In this document: piece by piece, positions 1-12,321 of the stretch
Layout: every line of letters starts with the position of its first letter
How positions within the stretch are numbered: position 1 is the stretch's first letter
Source: Unio delphinus
Taxonomy: Eukaryota > Mollusca > Bivalvia > Unionida > Unionidae
Assembly (NCBI GenBank): GCA_029339505.1
Contig: JAQISU010000115.1
Coordinates: 355,001-419,000 of the forward strand
Reading direction: 5' to 3'
Length of the DNA stretch: 64,000 nt
The notes under the pieces: generated by a model
Told to the model about the DNA's origin: nothing
Databases searched by the model: none
Seen by the model: only the letters and a program-made list of their open reading frames with translations
Program-made: the position numbers and the translations under genes

Positions 1-552
1 CACTAGGTCTTCGGGGAAACTGGGCGGCGATTCAACTGTTAGTGAATCGTACGGTTATACAGGGTCGAGACACATGTGTGTGTTGCAATTGTAGTACAAT
101 TGAATACATTGTTGTATTTACATGATTATTTCAGATCACAATAGTATTTCAAGGGATTGCATGAATCTCAATAAAAGCTAGCAACTTGATTGAATACATG
201 TATATGTTCGTGCTAGTTGTCGCAATCCGTACGTGCGATAGTATAGTTTGATGTCTTGTGTTTGTTATCGTAATTTATACTTGCGGTAATATAACTTTCG
301 TAAAGGTTCCTTGGATCTGTGTATAGTCCAAGAGATCCCTTTATATTTTTGTTTTATTTTGTATTGATATTTCATTTATTCATGTATTGTGAATGGTTGT
401 GAGTGTAATTGTGGGTTGAGCGCATGAGTTATTGTGTTGATACATCATTATTTTTCATTAATAATTTATTTCATAAATTTATATTTTCTTTCACATATTG
501 TGTTTGTGTTGTTCATTTAATCCACCATCCTCTCGGTAACAATTCTGTTACA
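1..552 (+). repeat. 3' part of the 5' LTR
   Basis: This stretch matches 5009-5562 almost base for base and ends with CTGTTACA just before the primer-binding site. It holds a possible polyadenylation signal (AATAAA near 170) matching the one in the 3' LTR. The upstream part of the LTR, including its promoter and minisatellite, lies outside the window. Confidence 0.95.
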
Positions 553-553
553 A

Positions 554-571
554 TGGTGTCAGAAGTGGGAT
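554..571 (+). promoter_or_regulatory. Primer-binding site, tRNA-Leu type
   Basis: TGGTGTCAGAAGTGGGAT begins one base after the LTR and starts with TGG, the complement of a tRNA CCA end. From what I know of animal tRNA-Leu(CAG) 3' ends the 18 bases would pair completely. The tRNA assignment rests on memory of tRNA sequence, not on a search. Confidence 0.8.
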
Positions 572-776
572 CGCTGGATTAAGTGAACTGTCAATCATTT
601 TTGTGAAAGTAAACATTTAATGTTTATATTTTTGAGCGTGACCTTCTTGACAAGATAATACTCAAGTTGGGGTTTATTTTTGCTTAGTTTATTTAGGTCC
701 GTGTGTCCAGTATAAACGTGTTTAAAGTATTGGCTGAGTTACCTATATATATATTCATATTACAATTGTCATTGTC

Positions 777-1715
777 ATGTCATCCCTTAAGGACTTGGTT
801 GCCTTAGGCAAAGATTTTGGATATGAAGGTGAAAGTTTAAGGAAATTTATTCAAGAAGAACAAGCCCGGGAAAGAGAAGAAAGGGTAAGAGCAAGGGAAT
901 TAGAAAGGGAAGCCGATGAAAGGAAACGGGAATTAGAAAGGGAATCCGAAGATAGGAAATGGGCCTTTGAGAGGGAAAAGATAGAATTAGAGAAGCAGTC
1001 CGAAAGGGAAAAGATAGAATTAGAGAAGCAGGCCGAAAAGGAAAAGATAGAATTAGAGAAGCAGGCCGAAAGGGAAAAGATAGAATTAGAGCAGCAGGCC
1101 GAAAGGGAAAAGATAGAATTAGAGAAAGGGAAGATAGAATTAGAGAAGCAGGCCGAAGAGGATAGGATAGGATGGGAAATGGAAGCGGAGCAAAAGCGAA
1201 TAGAGTTAGAAGAAAAAGCAAAGCAACGGGATGATGAGCGTAAGGTAGAATTAGCAACATCTGGAAGAGAACACGATTCTGCCTTTAGCAAATTAAGGGG
1301 CCCCAAATTACCTCCCTTTGACGATGAAAAAGATAATATGGATAATTATCTTCATCGGTTTGAGCGGTATGCTGAAAACCAGAAGTGGAGTCAAAATGAC
1401 TGGTCACTGCAACTTAGTGCTCTATTAAAAGGTAAAGCGCTGGATGTATACTCACGACTTCCTAGGGACGATGTGTTTAAGTACGACGTCCTAAAGGAAG
1501 CACTTCTCAAAAGGTACGAGATCACTGAACAGGGTTTTCGTAAAAAGTTCAGGTATAGCAAGCCCGATAAGGGAGAAACCTTTGGTCAGTTCACCGTTAG
1601 AATTGCGAACTATTTTGAGCGGTGGATTGAATGCGGCAAAGCGGTGAAAACGTTTGAAGGGTTGACTGATTTTTGCTCAGAGATCAATTATTTAATACAG
1701 TTGGGCGAGAATTAG
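777..1715 (+). pseudogene. gag: Gag, N-terminal part, frameshifted at its end
   Basis: The protein begins with a long charged coiled coil (about residues 20-160) built from near-perfect repeats of EREKIELEKQA. A retrotransposon-Gag/capsid-like region follows, starting around LPPFDDEKDNMDNYLHRFE and continuing to the end. The ATG at 777 is the first in frame after the primer-binding site. The frame closes at 1713-1715, while the continuation of Gag (LFNTVGRELDQ) is read in another frame from about 1673. The switch falls at a run of five T at about 1666-1670, so a one-base loss is the simplest cause; programmed frameshifting is possible but no slippery heptamer is evident. The coiled-coil repeats differ by small in-frame unit changes, so this region is probably length-variable between copies. 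Confidence 0.85.
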
Positions 1716-3763
1716 ATCAATTTCTGAAGGAGAAAGTCTTCACAAACGTAAACGATATGGCTAAGCAAGCCGATTTCTTTGCCGAAGCTCATGGGGGAAC
1801 CCAGAACGTGATTTTAAAAGATTTTAAGTCTGGAAACCAGTCTGTGAGACCTATGCCTAGGGAGCTTGTAAAATCAGCTGAGGTAAATAGGTCAGTTAGG
1901 AATTCAGTTATTCAGCGTGTGCAATGTTTCTTGCGTAATGCATGGGGTCATGTTCAAAAAGACTGTCCTGAAAGAAAGGGACTTGTACATAAGGTAGCAG
2001 TGGCTATACAAAGTAAAGGTATATCTGATAATATCGTACAGGTAGAACCTTGTATTCATTCGCTTGGCACATGTCTATTTCCCGAAGCGCGTGTACCAAC
2101 CGCGAGAGGGTTTGTCAACGGTCGAGAAGTCGTAGTATTACGTGACACTGGTTGCACGGGCGTAGTGATCAAACGTAGTCTCGTGCAGGATAACCAAATG
2201 CTCGGGTGGGAGTCTCCATGTATGTTACTTGATCAGGCGATCGGTCGCATTCCCGTAGCATGGATCACGGTAAAAACACCTTTCCTAACGGGAACTGTTG
2301 ATGCCCTTTGTATGGAAAACCCTATTTACGATCTGACGATCGGTAATGTTGAAGGTTCCCGTCTTCCAGCCATGGCCGATTTTAAAATACCTTTGGCTCA
2401 GGCAGTCGAAACGCGAGCGCAAACACGGCGAGAGAAAACCGCGTTTCATAAATTAATAGTCCCTGAATCAATCTCCGGATTTTCGCGTGATGATTTCAAA
2501 CAAGAGCAAGAACATGATGAATCCATCAAAACTATTGTTGAGAAAATCACGTCCGGCGCGATTAAACACTGCAAGCGTGGCGGTAGCTCGAGATTCGTAC
2601 GCAAGAACGGATTAATTCATAGGGAGTTTAGCGCTCGGGAGGGTAAGAAGTATTGGCAAGTGGTCGTACCCCGGAGATATAGATCTCAAGTACTTAGGGT
2701 GGCGCATGAGTCAAGCATGGCAAGACACCTAGGTAAGGCTAAGACCACTAGCAGGGTAGTCGCTGAATTCTACTGGCCAGGTGTTAATGGCGATGTCACA
2801 CGGTTCTGTAGGTCGTGCGACGTATGTCAGAAAACCGTATGTAAGGGAAGGGTCACAAGGGTGCCCTTAGGACAGATACCATTAATAGATACACCGTTTA
2901 AAAGAGTGGCAGTAGATATTGTAGGACCAATACACCCGGTTACCGAAAGAAAGAATCGGTATATTCTTACTCTGGTTGATTACGCGACCAGATACCCCGA
3001 AGCCGTAACGTTACCAACTATTGAAACGGAAAGGGTAGCTGAAGCATTAGTTGATATCTTCAGTAGGGTAGGGGTGCCAGAAGAAATCCTCACTGATTGT
3101 GGTGCCCAATTCACCTCTGACCTCATGGGTGAAATAAGTAGGCTGTTATCCATCAAACAGCTAAACACTACCCCATACCATCCGATGTGCAATGGACTGG
3201 TAGAGAAGTTTAATGGTACCCTGAAAAGCATGCTGCGAAAGATGTGCGCGGAACGTCCGCAAGACTGGGACCGTTATTTGAACGCTGTTCTGTTCGCGTA
3301 CCGTGAAGTACCGCAGGAAAGTTTAGGATTTTCACCCTTCGAATTGTTGTACGGTAGAACAGTTCGAGGCCCGATGCGGATACTACGCGAACTATGGACT
3401 GGTGATGTCGCGAACGAGGAAATAAAAACAACTTACCAGTACGTGTTAGATCTAATAAATAAACTTTAGAGTACATGCCAGATGGCACGTGACGAATTAA
3501 TTAAATCGGGGCGTAGATATGCCAAGTATTACAACCGCAGAGCGCGAAATAGGAAATTTCTTGTGGGAGATCAGGTTCTTTTACTTCTTCCAACGAGCTC
3601 AAATAAGTTATTAGTCCAGTGGAAAGGTCCATATGAAGTGAAAGATGTAAAAGGTGACATGGACTATAAAATTGACATGGACGGTAATTTAAAGACATTC
3701 CATGCTAACATGCTCAAGTTGTACATCAAGAGACAGAGCGACAATGTCAATAAGGGGAGTTGA
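1673..3763 (+). pseudogene. pol: Gag C-terminus, protease and integrase polyprotein, one in-frame stop
   Basis: One frame carries, in order: the end of Gag; a CCHC knuckle remnant (C-x2-R-x4-H-x4-C, the second cysteine replaced by arginine); an aspartic-protease active site DTG at 2144-2152 (residues 158-160); an H2C2 zinc finger (HESSMARH, then CRSCDVCQ); and an RVE integrase core with Asp at 2915, Asp at 3095 and Glu at 3203, giving D-x35-E. A TAG at 3467-3469 interrupts the frame. After it the same frame continues from 3482 to 3763 with the SH3-like integrase C-terminus, including WKGPYEV and TFHANMLK. Reverse transcriptase and RNase H are absent. The catalytic residues of protease and integrase are intact, so the stop and the knuckle change look like late damage. 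Confidence 0.9.
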
Positions 3764-3946
3764 AAATATAGGCGCAGACTACTTGAGTAGGGCATGATGG
3801 GAAATTTGTATAAATTTGCCCAGTAATAAAATCCAGTTTGTAGTATAACCAGTGTAAATGTTGTAAGATATCATCAGTAGTTATTTTTCTTCTATTCTGT
3901 GTTAGTTTTAAAAATGTGTACATTTTTATTCTTAGGGGGGAGGTAT
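3764..3946 (+). other. Untranslated tail with polypurine tract
   Basis: There is no coding sequence here. An A/G-only tract, AGGGGGGAGG at about 3934-3943, sits three bases upstream of the 3' LTR and is the expected plus-strand primer. If the element descends from an integrase-before-RT lineage, this short stretch is where RT and RNase H would have been. Confidence 0.8.
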
Positions 3947-4186
3947 TGTCACAGAATTAGGCGAAAAATTTTATTTGTTTTCTAATTGATCTACAACTAA
4001 TCTCACCATTTTCTTTGTTTCGTCGTACATGCATTACCTGGGCTGGGGTGAATAAGTGGTTTTCTCCAAGGTAAGCGGCATGTAACGATTTGCATGTGCC
4101 TGATTTTGAATTACATGAAATCCGGAACATTAGTTTCACGTGGTGCACGGTAATCTTGCCGTGATTTCTGCTCACCTATTTGAGGG

Positions 4187-4193
4187 TATATAA
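4187..4193 (+). promoter_or_regulatory. LTR TATA box
   Basis: TATATAA in a GC-flanked context (GAGGGTATATAAGACAG) in the first third of the LTR is the likely RNA polymerase II promoter of the element. The start of transcription would be about 30 bases downstream, near 4220. No experimental start is known. Confidence 0.6.
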
Positions 4194-4485
4194 GACAGAA
4201 TATTTATGATCAATATTACGGGACCTAAAGTATCTAATCACAGGATAAATAGCTCGTCTTTCAATCTCCAGCCAAAGGGGTGAGTGTTAAATTTATATTT
4301 CGTTTTATTGTGAATTTTATTCAGTTTATCATTTCATATAATGATGTGATGTCTTTATTGCAATGCAGATTTTAAACGTGGACTATTTGGAATTACTAGT
4401 CACTATTAGACTTTAAATGCAATAGCGTAATCTAAGGTTTAGACTATTTTTTGAGACAACTATTATTAGTCTGGTTTCTTTATTG

Positions 4486-4735
4486 TAGCTGATAACGCAT
4501 CTGATAGCGCATCTGATAACATCTGATAATCGCTGATAACGCATCTGATAGCGCATCTGATAACACATCTGATAACGCATCTGATAGCGCATCTGATAAC
4601 ATCTGATAATCTCTGATAACGCATCTGATAACATCGTTGATAACGTCTTTGAGATCGTAGCTGATTTTGTAGATGATTTATTGCGGAACATCTCTGATAG
4701 CATCTCTGATAACGTCGGCTGATAACATCTCTGAG
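4486..4735 (+). repeat. Minisatellite inside the LTR, GCATCTGATAAC type
   Basis: About 20 variants of a 9-12-base unit (CTGATAAC, often preceded by GCAT or ACAT) are arranged head to tail between the TATA box and the part of the LTR visible at the window start. Because the left LTR is cut, its repeat number cannot be compared with this copy. Confidence 0.85.
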
Positions 4736-5179
4736 ATTGTAGCTGAAATTGTTGCTGATTTATTGTGCAATCGAATTGAAGTATCTGACTGTCTGTCTGT
4801 CGAATTGTCTGTTCGTCTACATCTGTCGTGACGTGTAAATATTCGGAAATCTAGAAGTCCGAGTGTCGGAGCTGTCTAGAGTTGTAAATATCCGGGGCGA
4901 CATCTAGGGTATTGAGGAACCTTGGTTCTAGTAGATGTTGTATGCTGTCTGTACGTATAACTGTGGTGGATCCGTGAAGGGCAAACGGCCGATAAAAGTA
5001 TTGGTCAACACTAGGTCTTCGGGGAAACTGGGCGGCGATTCAACTGTTAGTGAATCGTACGGTTATACAGGGTCGAGACACATGTGTGTGTGTTGCAATT
5101 GTAGTTCAATTGAATACATTGTTGAATTTACATGGTTATTTCAGATCACAATAGTATTTCAAGGGATTGCATGAATCTC

Positions 5180-5185
5180 AATAAA
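5180..5185 (+). terminator. LTR polyadenylation signal
   Basis: AATAAA is present in both LTR copies (near 170 and at 5180), downstream of the TATA box, as expected for the R/U5 boundary region. Confidence 0.5.
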
Positions 5186-5562
5186 AGCTAGCAACTTGAT
5201 TGAATACATGTATATGTTCGTGCTAGTTGTCGCATTCCGTACGTGCGATAGTATAGTTTGATGTTTTGTGTTTGTTATCGTAATTTATACTTGCGGTAAT
5301 ATAACTTTCGTAAAGGTTCCTTGGATCTGTGTATACTCCAAGAGATCCCTTTATATTTGTGTTTTATTTTGTATTGATATTTCATTTATTCATGTATTGT
5401 GAATGGTTGTGAGTGTAATTGTGGGTTGAGCGCATGAGTTATTGTGTTGATACATCATTATTTTTCATTAATAATTTATTTCATAAATTTATATTTTCTT
5501 TCACATATTGTGTTTGTGTTGTTCATTTAATCCACCATCCTCTCGGTAACAATTCTGTTACA

Positions 5563-5654
<92 letters not shown>

Positions 5655-5672
5655 ATCTCTCTATGCACCTTT

Positions 5673-5730
<58 letters not shown>

Positions 5731-5735
5731 ATCTC

Positions 5736-5801
<66 letters not shown>

Positions 5802-5825
5802 ATCTCTCTATCTATCTATCATCTC

Positions 5826-5878
<53 letters not shown>

Positions 5879-5939
5879 TTAACTCTCTATCTCTCTCTCT
5901 ATCTATCTATATATCTATATATCTATCTATCTATCTATA

Positions 5940-5976
<37 letters not shown>

Positions 5977-6010
5977 CTCTCTCTATCTATCTATATATCT
6001 ATATATCTAT

Positions 6011-6075
<65 letters not shown>

Positions 6076-6098
6076 ATCTCTCTATGCACCTTTATCTG

Positions 6099-6193
<95 letters not shown>

Positions 6194-6288
6194 CTCTATA
6201 TATCTATCATCTCTCTATGCACCTTTTTCTGTCAATCTATCTATCTATCTATCTCTCTATCTATCTATCATCTCTCTATGCACCTTTT

Positions 6289-6377
<89 letters not shown>

Positions 6378-6440
6378 ATCTCTCTATGCACCTTTTTCTG
6401 TCTATCTATCTATATATTTGTCTCTCTGTCTCACAATCTG
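5563..6440. repeat. Long TATC array with repeated ATGCACCTTTT interruptions
   Basis: About 880 bases of (TATC)n begin directly at the retrotransposon's 3' end. The array is broken five times by a CATCTCTCTATGCACCTTTT-like segment, and also by CTCTCTC and ATATAT variants. The segments are 100-420 bases apart, so the array has a higher-order structure. The long Leu-Ser-Ile-Tyr reading frames through it are artefacts of a 4-base repeat read in threes and are not genes. Confidence 0.95.
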
Positions 6441-6629
6441 ACACTTAGATAACACTGGTTTAGTTGTAGCGGCAAAGCATTTCGACTCCTTTATATGTGG
6501 TGGTCCAGACCATCGGTTTACCTTTCTTTAGCTAGAACAGATCGAATTCTTTTGCCTATTCTGAGGCTGAAGGAAATCAATGTTTTAGATAAAATCGACA
6601 TCTTATAAAAACTCTTTAAAATCAACATC

Positions 6630-6699
6630 ATGATGATGGCATGTATAGAACATATGTTATTATTGGTATCCTGGTGGATCTTGTGTGGGACCGTAGTCT
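6630..6699 (+). CDS. Exon 1: signal peptide
   Basis: The exon encodes 23 residues beginning MMMACIEHMLLLVSWWILCG, a short N-region and a strongly hydrophobic core typical of a secretory signal. A consensus donor (GTGAGT) follows at 6700. The exon ends in phase 1 with a T; the next exon starts with CT, completing a serine codon. This phase match with the Sushi exon 3 kb downstream is the main reason to treat it as the true first coding exon. No promoter was identified upstream. Confidence 0.65.
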
Positions 6700-8514
6700 G
6701 TGAGTCAGACCTTTTCATTATTAAATGTAGTTTTATTGTTGCCGATCCTAAAGCAAAACAGGGATGTACTATGACAATCGTTTTTATATATCTTGCTATT
6801 CGGATACCGTCAAAAGATTCCAAATACTTGTCAGAGTAGATTTTTGGTTACGTGGATAAAATATGTATTGATGTTTTGCGAAATAGTCACCCACTGTTTA
6901 CATGTTAAGAAAGTTATATAACTGTTAATATTGCCTAATATAATTAAAACGTTGAAATTGATAGTTGAAAGATTTGTTGTGCATGTATAATGTGTCTTCG
7001 GAATATAGAAATATGGTATCACACCAACCCTTAATCGATATTGGATTGAACTAAATGAAGATGTAATTCACTCGTATGATTACATTGTAAAATATGCACT
7101 CTTTTTAACTAATTAAATTCAGTAGCTAGGCTTATAAAACAATGATATGGCATTTAATTGGCGGGACATTTACGGGTATTTAGACTACATAGTATATTTA
7201 TACAATGTTATCAACAATACTGCGTATAGGAAAAACAATCAAGTTTAAATTATCATTTACTTATTCGAAGATTACTTTGTCAGACAAATCTTTCCATGGT
7301 AGTAAGTTATATGGCATAAATATAACGGAAAACATATTCTGCAAATTCAAAATAATATTCAATTGAACCTTTGTGCAATACAATAAAAATCTTTACGTCA
7401 TGGTCTATGAGTGAGTGTGATGACTTTGTCACAGGTCCGTGACGAACGTTGGACTAAAATTCCCAGGAATAAATTATGTTCTGTGGATATTTCCATAATT
7501 TAAGATTAGAAGGCGAGTTAAAATTAACACGAGATTGATGAGTTTGAAAATCGCACATGATTTTATTGAGAGTGCTTATTCAATTTGTCAATTGGAACAA
7601 AACAAATCTAATATTCAAGAACAAAAACGTCACCTCAGTTGAATGTAAATCGTATGTTTGTCATTCAAATAATTGCTAATTATGAAATCAGAGATATACA
7701 ATGAGGTTACTTCTTGGGACAATCATCGCTGTAGATTAAACTCATCCATTAAGCGTGACATAATACATTAAATATTTAGTTTTAGAATACACGTGCTGTA
7801 TAGCTTGACATGTTTATATGCTAATCACGGATTACATAAATGATTCTTCCATCCAGCTAAACATTATTATACTTATGGTCAATCAATAGACATATAATCA
7901 CGTCATAGTTGACAGCAAAGTCATGATATCGGATACCATATCGCGGTTCCCTTCTCCAATAGCACAAAATGGGTTGTGCTAAAAATATTGATCGCACCAA
8001 GGTAGATCTCTTAAGACTAAAGGGCATGCAGACTTGAGTCTGATAACTGTACATTCTAGACTATTTTGAAACGCACGGTTATAACGCATTAGGTTATGTC
8101 AGGAAATGCTATCCAAACAATCAGTTGAATAACTAAACCAGCCTAGTGTCAAGTAGAAAATTATACTAAGAAGTTAATAAATATTCTGTTCTCAATCCCT
8201 CTTTCTTTTACACCATATCAATAAAGCTTTATCTTGGCCTTATCAATCCACTGAAGTTATATAAGACTGTGAATTTTTAAATACCTATGATCACCTTACT
8301 TACCATATATCTATGGAGTGAATACTTACACATTATTGATTGTGTTATATGTAAAAGCATTGTTAAGTTTTCGATTTGGTGGGAGTTTACATACTACGAC
8401 ATGTTATATTATCACATCCAGTAGGATACATACCCACACACATAAATACCCACATACATACATACATACATACATACATACATACATACATACATACATA
8501 CATACATACATACA

Positions 8515-8548
<34 letters not shown>

Positions 8549-9732
8549 CATGCATACATATACTTGAACCTGAAATGTCACAAGTGTACAACCTGATTAT
8601 CGACAAATTGTAGGACAGTACCAACGATGAGTATAATGACTTCCGACGAAAAAGTGGGATCTGTTAATAGTTTGATATAATTGAAGACATACGCTAATGA
8701 TGCTACCAGTACCGCACATATGTGACATTATCGTATAGATGCAAATGTCAATATATTATAGATATAATAATGTAATACATAAGTTCAAAATCATTTAAAC
8801 ATAGTAATATATTAATAACTACAGTGCAACATTGGTGACATACCTCTTCATATTTAATGATTTAACACATATTTTAAACATTCTTTTCCAATGTAAACTT
8901 GTAAACTGTACGCTTATTTTCCTTAAACTCATTGTATCGTTGATAGCACAATTAATTAAACCTACCTTTGTAGTTTTGATACTTTAAAAACTAACACCAT
9001 TGATAATTCGTCTTTACATGGATTCAACTGATGCTGTTTGAATTGAATATTTATACTATGATTTTTTGTGTTCTATTACAACGATGGGCATGCGGGTAGT
9101 AATATCTTAAAAATATTGATCTTTTAACACATTTCATATTAATAAACAGCGTACTCCAGTTGGAAAAAAGTGACGGGTTTAACTATTTCATTATACCCGG
9201 TCGTCTAAACATGTGGGTCCGAAATTACCTAGAACGGAAATAAGTCCTGGTTTGGAAGGATGATGTAAATAAAGAAGCATTAAATTTTAAAAACAATGGA
9301 CACAAATAAATCTGGTTACTGCATCTTTTCGGAAATGGCAGTATTTGATTGTCCAGCTTGCAACATAACTTTCCGATCATTAAAATTATTATGATTACTC
9401 TCTCTCGCTCTCTTTCTCATATTCTTCTTTCTTTATAATATGTTTGTTACTTATTAATCTTAATGTTTACATTGAACTTTTAGTAGTTATGCCTTGAATC
9501 AAATATATTTAGGTGATGCCGGTCCCCATCCCTGATATCAATCCACTGTCGGAGATCACAAAATGCTAGTCTAAACAAATCACCTTCTAAGCAGTTTGAT
9601 GTAATGGGGTATTTTGATCTTTATCATAGGTTGAAGAATGGTACAGCATGACGGTTTTTAATATAATTATCTTATTATTGTTCAAATTGTATAATACGCA
9701 ACCATATATTTATCAATATGGCTGATTTTCAG
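6700..9732 (+). other. Intron 1, non-coding
   Basis: About 3 kb of A+T-rich sequence with no convincing coding frame. It holds a (CATA)n microsatellite at about 8454-8545, whose Thr-Tyr-Ile-His and Met-Tyr-Val-Cys frames are spurious, and otherwise nothing I can name. Confidence 0.7.
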
Positions 9733-9912
9733 CTCAGTCAGAGTTATGTCCTACAGAAGTGCCAAACGGAGTTGTGGAGTCACAGTGCTCTCATCAGATC
9801 GGCAGTGTGTGTAAATTCACACGTGACTCTCTTTATAAACCGGACGAGGGCGTCCAGAATGTAACCTGTGACAGAAACGGAAAATGGACTTTTAAATCAC
9901 CCGTATGTGTAG
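9733..9912 (+). CDS. Exon 2: Sushi/CCP domain
   Basis: The acceptor is TTTTCAG before 9733 and the donor GTCAGT starts at 9913. The 180-bp exon is phase 1-1 and encodes one complete Sushi domain of about 60 residues: CPTEVPNG, two central cysteines, VTCDRNGKW and PVC. The four cysteines, the Pro-Asn-Gly turn and the Trp before the last cysteine are the family's signature. There is no stop or frameshift. Sushi domains mediate protein-protein contacts outside the cell; one at the N-terminus of a YWTD/EGF protein is uncommon. Confidence 0.85.
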
Positions 9913-11256
<1,344 letters not shown>

Positions 11257-11707
11257 AGAAAGATCTTGGTATGATAATGACGTTGAAGAATGAAACATTT
11301 ACTAAAGATATATTTATACTGCCTCTTGCTTCGAAGATAAAGCCCATCCGTGGATCTATCAGGTCATATCGTTATCCCGAAGACGCAATGTTTACAAGCG
11401 TAGTAGGAGACTACACATTGCAACACGCATACATGTATGATTATTATTCACACACTATATACAGGGATGCCAACTTCTATATCGATGTTACTGGAAGTGA
11501 CGTAATGATGATTTTCCATAGAGGGCTTTAAAGTGATTATATCAATTCGGCGGTAGACTGGATCAGCCATAACATTTATTGAACAGACGCATCTTTCAAA
11601 TGGATCATGATTAAATCCCTTCTAAACAATGACATGTCCATGCACCTTGTTCTCATTGATGATAATTTAAATGGACCTCGTGCATTGGCTCTAGACCCAA
11701 TGGAAGG
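11257..11707 (+). pseudogene. Exon 3: propeller 1, first YWTD exon, two stops
   Basis: The acceptor is CTTCAG before 11257 and the donor GTAAGT starts at 11708; the phase is 1 to 2. The coding text includes AVDWISHNIY and ends LALDPMEG, typical of LDL-receptor class B repeats. A TAA at 11529-11531 and a TGA at 11580-11582 interrupt the frame; the second replaces the Trp of the YWTD motif. The exon at 23668-24147 is a closely related copy that keeps that Trp, so the stops arose after the two modules duplicated. Confidence 0.85.
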
Positions 11708-11836
11708 GTAAGTCCAAATACATCGGATTATTAGGTTTTCAATGTGTTGATAACGTCAAGTAGGTATCGACGTGTTAAACGATGCGCCTCTCAAGCTGAA
11801 AATTAATATAGATTATATGTGTGTGTGTGTCAAATA

Positions 11837-11887
<51 letters not shown>

Positions 11888-12068
11888 TATACTTTAAGAG
11901 ACGGATAAAAATAGTTCCTTCTGTGTTGTGATTTACTAATATCACAGCCTTTTTTTGGTAATTTACGTCAAGTGACAAATCGTATTGTAGAAAACTTTGA
12001 ACGTGACTACCTTGCCTCGTAAAAATACTAAACATAAGTCTAAAAGACAAACTTTTTTGTATCAACTG
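11708..12068 (+). other. Intron 3
   Basis: Short intron with a TG-TA microsatellite at about 11819-11884. Its end reads AACTG where the related module 3 intron reads GTCAG, so the acceptor AG has been lost by substitution. Confidence 0.7.
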
Positions 12069-12321
12069 CCTGTTATACTGGAGTGATATTGAAACTTGGT
12101 CAAAGATTGAGGTATCCAGTTTATCAGGTAGGAATCGGAAGACGCTGATATCTTCGAAACTAATTTATCCATACAGTCTGGCTGCTGATTATGGTGCAGG
12201 ACGTCTGTTCCTATATGATTCGGGCAGAAAATCCCTGGAATTATTCACTTACGAAGGCAAGGATAGGAAAAACTTCTGTAGAGATGAATACGCCGATAGC
12301 TTCGGTATAGCTCTTCATAAG
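12069..12321 (+). pseudogene. Exon 4: propeller 1 YWTD repeats, acceptor lost
   Basis: The exon reads in phase 2 to 0 with LLYWSD near its start and SLAADYGAGRLFLYDSG in the middle, clear YWTD-propeller text. It has a good donor, GTGAGC, and no stop. It is about as long as, and closely similar to, the exon at 27038-27290. The base before the exon is G preceded by T, not A, so the splice acceptor is missing. Without it the exon would be skipped or mis-spliced. Confidence 0.8.

Larger units (their letters stand above)
1..5562 (+). mobile_element. Ty3/gypsy-type LTR retrotransposon lacking reverse transcriptase
   Basis: Two near-identical long terminal repeats flank gag, protease and integrase coding sequence; the left LTR is cut by the window edge. 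The order visible is LTR, primer-binding site, Gag, zinc-knuckle remnant, aspartic protease, H2C2 finger, integrase core, integrase C-terminal domain, polypurine tract, LTR. No reverse transcriptase or RNase H motif is present anywhere between the LTRs. Integrase here follows protease directly. In the Gmr1-type subgroup integrase precedes RT, so RT may have been lost from 3764-3930; in canonical Ty3 elements RT would lie between protease and integrase. Over the 552 bases visible in both, the LTRs differ at about seven positions plus one 2-base indel (roughly 1.3%), which points to a recent insertion. No target-site duplication can be tested because the left flank is outside the window. Confidence 0.93.
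3947..5562 (+). repeat. Complete 3' LTR (1616 bp)
   Basis: The LTR begins TGTCACAGAATT and ends AATTCTGTTACA, so its ends form an imperfect inverted repeat (11 of 12 positions) with the usual TG...CA termini. It starts just after the polypurine tract, and its last 554 bases match window positions 1-552. A TATA box, a minisatellite and a polyadenylation signal lie inside it. At 1.6 kb it is longer than most Ty3-type LTRs. Confidence 0.93.

Noticed and set aside
847..1306. Two minus-strand frames of 137 and 151 residues opposite gag
   Set aside because: They mirror the repetitive coiled-coil coding sequence of Gag and have no independent features.
1666..1715. Programmed ribosomal frameshift between Gag and protease
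   Set aside because: No clear slippery heptamer followed by a stem or pseudoknot was found; a one-base loss in a T run accounts for it.
5419..6452. Long open frames of Leu-Ser-Ile-Tyr repeats
   Set aside because: A 4-base repeat without stops gives open frames in every phase; there is no start context, splice signal or non-repeat sequence.
8318..8624. Open frames of Thr-Tyr-Ile-His or Met-Tyr-Val-Cys over a CATA array
   Set aside because: Microsatellite translation on both strands; not coding.
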